64,000 bases of DNA from CAIYRG01 sp964446945 (GTDB lineage Bacteria > Pseudomonadota > Alphaproteobacteria > Micropepsales > Micropepsaceae): assembly GCA_964446945.1 (NCBI GenBank), contig CAYUQO010000017.1, forward strand, positions 1-64,000. Direction: 5' to 3'. Within the stretch, counting starts at the first letter, position 1. The number at the start of each line of letters is the position of its first letter. Shown in pieces: positions 59,625 through 64,000 of this stretch. The position numbers and the translations under genes were made by a program. The notes under the pieces are model-generated. The model had not been told where the DNA came from. It ran no database searches and saw only the letters and a list, made by a program, of their open reading frames with translations.

Positions 59625-60597
59625 GGATCAGGCGATGCGCGAATTGGTCAAGCAATGGATCGAGTTGCGAAGCGCCATCAAACTGCATGCGCACCGGAAC
59701 GGGAACGATGCCGCGGCGGGAAACCGGAGAAATGCGGACATGATCCTTTTCGGTTGTGACGAGCAGGGCATTTGCACTTTGTGCACGCGAAGCGAGCGCT
59801 TCGAGTTCGCCTTCTGAATACCGGTGGTGATCGGGAAAAGCCGCGCTTCCCTTCAATTCTGCGCCGTGATGAAGAAGCATGTCGAAAAACTTTTGCGGCC
59901 GTCCAATGCCTGCGAATGCCAGGATTTTCTTGCCGCGAAACAGCTCCGTTGATTCCGGGATGAGCTTTGCCCGCAGAATCGGGCGAGGAAAAGGCGGAAT
60001 CGCAGGTGAGCCGTTTCCGGCGATTATGATGGCATCGGCACGGTTGAGCCCTCCGGCAACGGCTTCGCGCAGCGGCCCGGCCGGGATCACCTTGCCGTTG
60101 CCGAATCCAGTTTCAGCATCCACGACGAGGATCGCCATATCTTTCGCGATCTGAAAATTCTGAAAACCGTCGTCCATCACGATGAACTCTGCGCCTAAGC
60201 CGTCGGCCAATTGCGCGCCTCCGGCACGGTTGCGCGCAACGATCGTGGTAGCGTGGCGCGCCAGAAGCAGGGCTTCGTCGCCGATGTCCGTGGCAGAGTG
60301 GTGTCCGGAATCCACCACAACAGGACTGGAGAGGCGCCCGCCATAGCCGCGGGTGAGGAACACGACTTTTCCAAGCTGCGCCAGCCGGCCGGCAATGGCG
60401 ATGGCGGCCGGTGTTTTCCCGGTCCCGCCTGCCGTCAGATTGCCGACGCATAGGACTCGTGCCCTGGGCCGGTATGGCCGGGTTCGAGCGGCACGCCAAC
60501 CGACCGATGCTCCGTACACCGCGCCAATCGGCGTCAGCATGGCGGCACAGAATTTTGCGGCCGGCCTGGTGCTGGTCCAGAATTCAGGCGCGCGCAT
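59614..60597 (-). CDS. lpxK: Tetraacyldisaccharide 4'-kinase
   Basis: LpxK phosphorylates the 4' position of the lipid A disaccharide. The 327-residue membrane-associated kinase has a P-loop (VLCVGNLTAGGTGKTPAAIAIA), then FLTRGYGG and GDEALLLAR. The Asp motif VMDDGFQNF follows. ATG 60597 lies inside the waaA end (14-base overlap); the upstream frame has no family similarity. It couples with the acyltransferase gene. Confidence 0.95.
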   Translation of the reverse strand: MRAPEFWTSTRPAAKFCAAMLTPIGAVYGASVGWRAARTRPYRPRARVLCVGNLTAGGTGKTPAAIAIAGRLAQLGKVVFLTRGYGGRLSSPVVVDSGHHSATDIGDEALLLARHATTIVARNRAGGAQLADGLGAEFIVMDDGFQNFQIAKDMAILVVDAETGFGNGKVIPAGPLREAVAGGLNRADAIIIAGNGSPAIPPFPRPILRAKLIPESTELFRGKKILAFAGIGRPQKFFDMLLHHGAELKGSAAFPDHHRYSEGELEALASRAQSANALLVTTEKDHVRISPVSRRGIVPVPVRMQFDGASQLDPLLDQFAHRLIHAG

Positions 60598-61858
60598 GAA
60601 CAAGCAGATGTTCGGCTGTGTCCACGGTAAGCGCCAGCGCGCCCCCAAGACTTTCCGCGCAGCTTCTACCGAGTTCACCGATGCGGCGCGCGTTTGCCCC
60701 ATCGCGCAATAAATCCGCCGCTGCCTGCGCGAGTTGCCCGGCAGACTGGATTCTGCCGCTGCCCTGCGCGGCAAACAGCAGTTGGTACGTTTCGTCGAAA
60801 TTGCCAGTGTGCGGGCCGGCGATCACCGGCACTGACAGACGCGCCGCCTCGAGAGGATTCTGCCCGCCATGCGGGATCAGACTTCCACCGAGAAATGCCG
60901 CATCCGCGACGCGATAAAACAGGCCCAGTTCGCCCATCGTATCGGCAACATAGACTTCCGTGCCGGATGTGGGCAGCGCCACGTCGCGGCGCCGCGAACA
61001 GGAAAATCCCCGCGTTCGCGCAAGCGCTTCGATATCCGGTCCGCGCTCGGGATGACGCGGCACGATAATGGTGAGCGCGTGGAATTCTTTCAGCGCTGCG
61101 CCCGCGTCGAGCACGGCCTCGTCTTCCCCGGAATGGGTGCTGGCGGCAAGGAAAACTGGTCTTGCGCCGATCGCGCTGCGCAGACTCGCAAGCGAGGCTT
61201 CATCGGCGGGAAGGGGCGGTGCGTCGGCCTTGAGATTGCCTCCAACGCGGACATTGCGCGCACCCAGCGCCTTCAATCGCCGTGCGACGGCGTCATCCTG
61301 CGCAAGGCAGACATCGAACACGGAAAAAACCCGGCGCGCAAAGCCCGGCAGGCGTTGCCAACCGGCAAATGAGCGGGACGACAGGCGCGCATTGACGAGC
61401 GCCAGCGGAATCCCGCGGCGTTTGGTTTCCAGCAGAAGGTTGGGCCACAACTCCGATTCGACGAATAGCGCCAGATCGGGCCGCCAATGGTCGAGAAAGC
61501 GCGCGACGCTGCCAACGAGGTCAACCGGCACATATTGATGGAAGGCGCGTGGGGGCAGCCGCTGACCCATGAGTTCGGCCGAAGTTACGGTGCCCGTGGT
61601 GACCAGAATTGATCGCGCCGGCTGTTGCAACAGCTGTTGCGCAAGAGTCAGTGCAGCGAGCGACTCGCCGACACTCGCGGCGTGTATCCAGATCAGAGTG
61701 CCGGAGGGGCGCGGAAGCGACGAGACGCCGCGGCGTTCAGCAAGCCGGCGCGGGTCTTCCTTTCCGTGACGGACACGGTTCTGCAGCAGGGCAGGGACTG
61801 CCGGAGCGAGAGCGCCCGTCAAACCGCGATAGAGAGCGGCCGAAACAAGTCCCGGCAT
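60584..61858 (-). CDS. waaA: Kdo transferase
   Basis: The GT-B glycosyltransferase adds Kdo to lipid IVA. The 424-residue protein has the N-terminal block LIWIHAASVGESLAALTLAQQLL. VETELWPN-like VESELWPNLLLETKRRGIPLALVNARLSSRSF follows, then the C-terminal donor-binding LGGSLIPHGGQNPLEAA. Its ATG lies one base after the msbA-like stop. Number of Kdo residues added is unknown. Confidence 0.95.
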   Translation of the reverse strand: MPGLVSAALYRGLTGALAPAVPALLQNRVRHGKEDPRRLAERRGVSSLPRPSGTLIWIHAASVGESLAALTLAQQLLQQPARSILVTTGTVTSAELMGQRLPPRAFHQYVPVDLVGSVARFLDHWRPDLALFVESELWPNLLLETKRRGIPLALVNARLSSRSFAGWQRLPGFARRVFSVFDVCLAQDDAVARRLKALGARNVRVGGNLKADAPPLPADEASLASLRSAIGARPVFLAASTHSGEDEAVLDAGAALKEFHALTIIVPRHPERGPDIEALARTRGFSCSRRRDVALPTSGTEVYVADTMGELGLFYRVADAAFLGGSLIPHGGQNPLEAARLSVPVIAGPHTGNFDETYQLLFAAQGSGRIQSAGQLAQAAADLLRDGANARRIGELGRSCAESLGGALALTVDTAEHLLVHARA

Positions 61859-61859
61859 G

Positions 61860-63674
61860 TCAGGCGATCGCCGCGGGCGCGATGTCATCATGGCGCGATT
61901 CATTCTGGTACAGCCGGGTATAGATGCCGCCGCGCGCCAGCAATTCGCGATGGGTGCCGGACTCCTGTACGCACCCATGGTCCAGCACGAAAATGCGATC
62001 CGCATCGGTGATACTGGCGAGCCGGTGCGCCACCACGATCGTGGTACGGCCTTTCATCAGGCGGCGCAGCGCATCCTGCACCAGCCTTTCGTTTTCCGTA
62101 TCGAGTGAAGACGTGGCTTCGTCGAGCAGCAGGATGGGGGCATCCCGCAGCATGGCGCGGGCAATCGCGATGCGTTGCCGTTGTCCACCCGACAGCCGCA
62201 ATCCGCCTTCCCCCACACGCGTTTCGTAGCCTTGCGGCATCTCCATGATGAATTCATGTGCCGCGGCCGCTTGCGCCGCGGCGACAATCTGTTCCATTCC
62301 GGCAGATTCGCGGCCATAACCGATATTGGCCGCAACAGTATCGTCGAACAGGAACGGCTCCTGGGTTACCAGTGCGATATGCGAGCGAAGCGAAGCGAGC
62401 GTGACCAGCGCGACGTCCTGTCCGTCGATCAGTATACGTCCTGAATCGGGTTCGAAGAAGCGCAACAGCAGGCTGAAACACGTGGTCTTGCCCGCGCCGG
62501 AAGGTCCGACCAGCGCGATCTTCTGGCCCGGCGGAACGTCGAAACCGAGATTTTCGAGAGTCGCCTGTCCGTCGTGATAGGCAAACGCAATCTCTTCGAA
62601 TCGCACATGACCGCCGAATGGCGGCGTGGCGACCTTGAGCGGCTTTGCGTCCGCGGCATCGACAATGGCAGGCCGCGCGTCAATCACGGCAAAAATCCGG
62701 ATCGCGGCGGCGAGACCTTCGGTCGTCACCGTCCATAGCTGCGACAGGTTTCGCACCGGCTGCTGCGCAAGCAGCATGGCGCCGACAAAAGACGCGAATT
62801 GGTTTGCCTGCAATCCGCCGTGCAGGCCCTCATAGCCGGCGTAGAGAAAGGCCGCCGCGACTGAGAGGCCGCCAAAGAAATCCGCTGCCGGCGCCGACAA
62901 TGCGCGGGCCTTCAGCGAACGCACCAGATAATGCAGGCGCTGACCGATGCGCGCTTCGGCGCGGCCCGCCAGCGGAATTTCCAGACCATAGGCTTTCACG
63001 ATCCGCCGCCCGTCGAGAATCTCGGACAAAGCTGCCGAGAGTTCACCGGTTTCAACCATGCCCTTGGTCGAGAATTTCTGGATCGTGCGGCCGAGATTGC
63101 GGGTCACCCAGCCGATGATCGGCAGCACGATCAGCGAAAGCAGGGTCAGCCGCCAGTCCTGATAAATCATCACGCCGGCAAGGAAGATCAGCGACAGAAA
63201 TTCCTTCGCGATGGCTGCAACGCCCTTGATGATCGCGTCGCGCAGCAATGTCGCATCGTAGAGAAAGTTCGAAATGAACTGACCCGAATGGACCTGATTG
63301 AGCTGCTGCAGGTCGAGCCGGATAAGACTGCGGACCATATCACTCTGGGCATCGGCGATGAGTTGCTGCCCGATGAGATTGGTGAGCGCCGTTTCGCCGA
63401 AATTGAAGCCGCCGCGGATCAGCACCGTGCCGACGATGGCGGCTGGGATGATCAACACCATGTCGGCGCGCTTTTCGAGAAAGAGAAAGCGAACTGTCGG
63501 ATCGATCAGCCACGCGAGCAGTGCATAGGTCGCTGCGCCGCCGGCCATGCAGATCATCGCAAAAACCAGGTTCAGCCTTTGCCGCCCGACATAGTCGTGC
63601 AAGAGCCGCCGGGCGAGGCCAAGATTGCCCTGCAGCGACAGCTTTGGTTTGGGGCCGGCGGGATTCGCGTTCAT
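61860..63674 (-). CDS. msbA: ABC transporter half-molecule, MsbA-like
   Basis: The 604-residue half transporter has six transmembrane helices (residues ~35-330) and an ABC domain with GPSGAGKTTCFSLL (Walker A), LSGGQRQRIAIARAMLRDAPILLLDEATSSLD (signature and Walker B) and VVAHRL. Its position directly before waaA and lpxK makes lipid A flipping (MsbA) the likely role. Motifs alone do not exclude other export substrates. Confidence 0.85.
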   Translation of the reverse strand: MNANPAGPKPKLSLQGNLGLARRLLHDYVGRQRLNLVFAMICMAGGAATYALLAWLIDPTVRFLFLEKRADMVLIIPAAIVGTVLIRGGFNFGETALTNLIGQQLIADAQSDMVRSLIRLDLQQLNQVHSGQFISNFLYDATLLRDAIIKGVAAIAKEFLSLIFLAGVMIYQDWRLTLLSLIVLPIIGWVTRNLGRTIQKFSTKGMVETGELSAALSEILDGRRIVKAYGLEIPLAGRAEARIGQRLHYLVRSLKARALSAPAADFFGGLSVAAAFLYAGYEGLHGGLQANQFASFVGAMLLAQQPVRNLSQLWTVTTEGLAAAIRIFAVIDARPAIVDAADAKPLKVATPPFGGHVRFEEIAFAYHDGQATLENLGFDVPPGQKIALVGPSGAGKTTCFSLLLRFFEPDSGRILIDGQDVALVTLASLRSHIALVTQEPFLFDDTVAANIGYGRESAGMEQIVAAAQAAAAHEFIMEMPQGYETRVGEGGLRLSGGQRQRIAIARAMLRDAPILLLDEATSSLDTENERLVQDALRRLMKGRTTIVVAHRLASITDADRIFVLDHGCVQESGTHRELLARGGIYTRLYQNESRHDDIAPAAIA

Positions 63675-63712
63675 GTGTCAGGGTTTAGCACCGGAAGGCC
63701 CGGAGCACGAGA

Positions 63713-64000
63713 TCACGTTGGCGGACGATAGTCCTGCAGCCGGCCGAGGATCTCGGCGTGAAGCCGCGCCCCGGCGCAGACAAGGCTTGCGTGTTCGGTT
63801 GTTGCCCGGTTGTAGGTCAGCAGATTGCCGTCCCGGTCGGTCATCATCCCGCCTGCTTCGTGCACGATCAGATCTCCCGCAGCCACGTCCCAGTCGGACT
63901 TGCGTGAAAGCGAGAATGTCGCGTCGAAATCGCCGGCTGCGACAAGAGCAATGCGGTAGGCGACGGAGGCGCGCGTTTCCGAAGCGAGCGTCTCGGGCCA
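63713..64000 (-). CDS. 3'(2'),5'-bisphosphate nucleotidase/inositol monophosphatase-family protein, 3' end
   Basis: The last 95 residues include SRKSDWDVAAGDLIVHEAGGMMTDRDGN, the C-terminal metal-site block of the inositol-monophosphatase family. The catalytic Asp of WDVAAGD is present. Its position before the Msb/Kdo genes is usual for CysQ-type members of this family in alphaproteobacteria. The 5' part lies beyond the window, so subtype is inferred. Confidence 0.8.
   Translation of the reverse strand, partial: WPETLASETRASVAYRIALVAAGDFDATFSLSRKSDWDVAAGDLIVHEAGGMMTDRDGNLLTYNRATTEHASLVCAGARLHAEILGRLQDYRPPT

Noticed and set aside
1..64000. CRISPR array, prophage, integron or transposase genes
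   Set aside because: No evenly spaced direct repeats, no phage structural genes, no integrase and no transposase frame were seen on either strand.

Overview
The window looks like one chromosomal segment of an alphaproteobacterium with high GC content. The evidence is the core gene order gyrA-coaD-cyclophilin-queA-tgt, the block xseB-(ispA position)-dxs-tlyA-RNA methyltransferase, the block J-domain chaperone-fabI-aroC beside pdxH, a DUF2093 gene next to xseA, and a GAAC-N7-GAAC operator of the alphaproteobacterial LexA type between uvrA and ssb. Genus cannot be fixed from the sequence. No prophage, insertion sequence, CRISPR array or rRNA is visible, and the only tRNA is tRNA-Lys(UUU).

Layout. 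1-8.6 kb: 5' part of trmFO, a polytopic membrane protein, a DUF5916-type outer-membrane protein, uvrA and ssb around an SOS box, and a trypsin-like lipoprotein. 8.7-16.1 kb: gyrA-coaD-cyclophilin, a DegT-family aminotransferase inserted behind a palindromic repeat, queA-tgt and tRNA-Lys. 16.6-23.8 kb: envelope and accessory genes. These are a small signal-peptide protein, a WecA/MraY-like transferase, a paralogue of the first membrane protein, a YjbF/GfcB-type lipoprotein, an FMN reductase, a GlcG-like gene followed by a protein with three fused RidA domains, a family-2 glycosyltransferase, and a YidB-family gene broken by an in-frame stop. 24-36.7 kb: a YihY-like membrane protein, a periplasmic metallo-beta-lactamase-fold enzyme, sppA, a glycosyltransferase, a histone-deacetylase-like amidohydrolase, two more palindromic repeats, xseB, a catalytically degraded IspA homologue, dxs, tlyA, an esterase and a 23S-type m5U methyltransferase.

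36.7-49.6 kb is the most accessory part. It holds a legumain-like C13 peptidase, a DUF2231 protein, an unrecognised secreted protein, two paralogous siderophore receptors flanking a PiuC-type hydroxylase, an orphan modA plus a Mop protein behind a likely molybdate operator, a nine-heme cytochrome, a tandem DUF1259 protein and a Tat-exported hydrolase. 49.7-64 kb returns to core functions: aroC, fabI, the J-domain protein, pdxH, rluB, tadA, a PAP2 phosphatase, purD, xseA, DUF2093. It ends with a reverse-strand lipid A/Kdo run (CysQ-like, MsbA-like, waaA, lpxK, LpxL-like) with overlapping or abutting genes.

Points most worth following up are the IspA homologue that has lost most of its catalytic residues inside the canonical isoprenoid operon, the single-chain triple RidA with one catalytic Arg, the three related palindromes that touch gene starts and stops, the orphan ModA/Mop pair, and the nine-heme cytochrome fusion.
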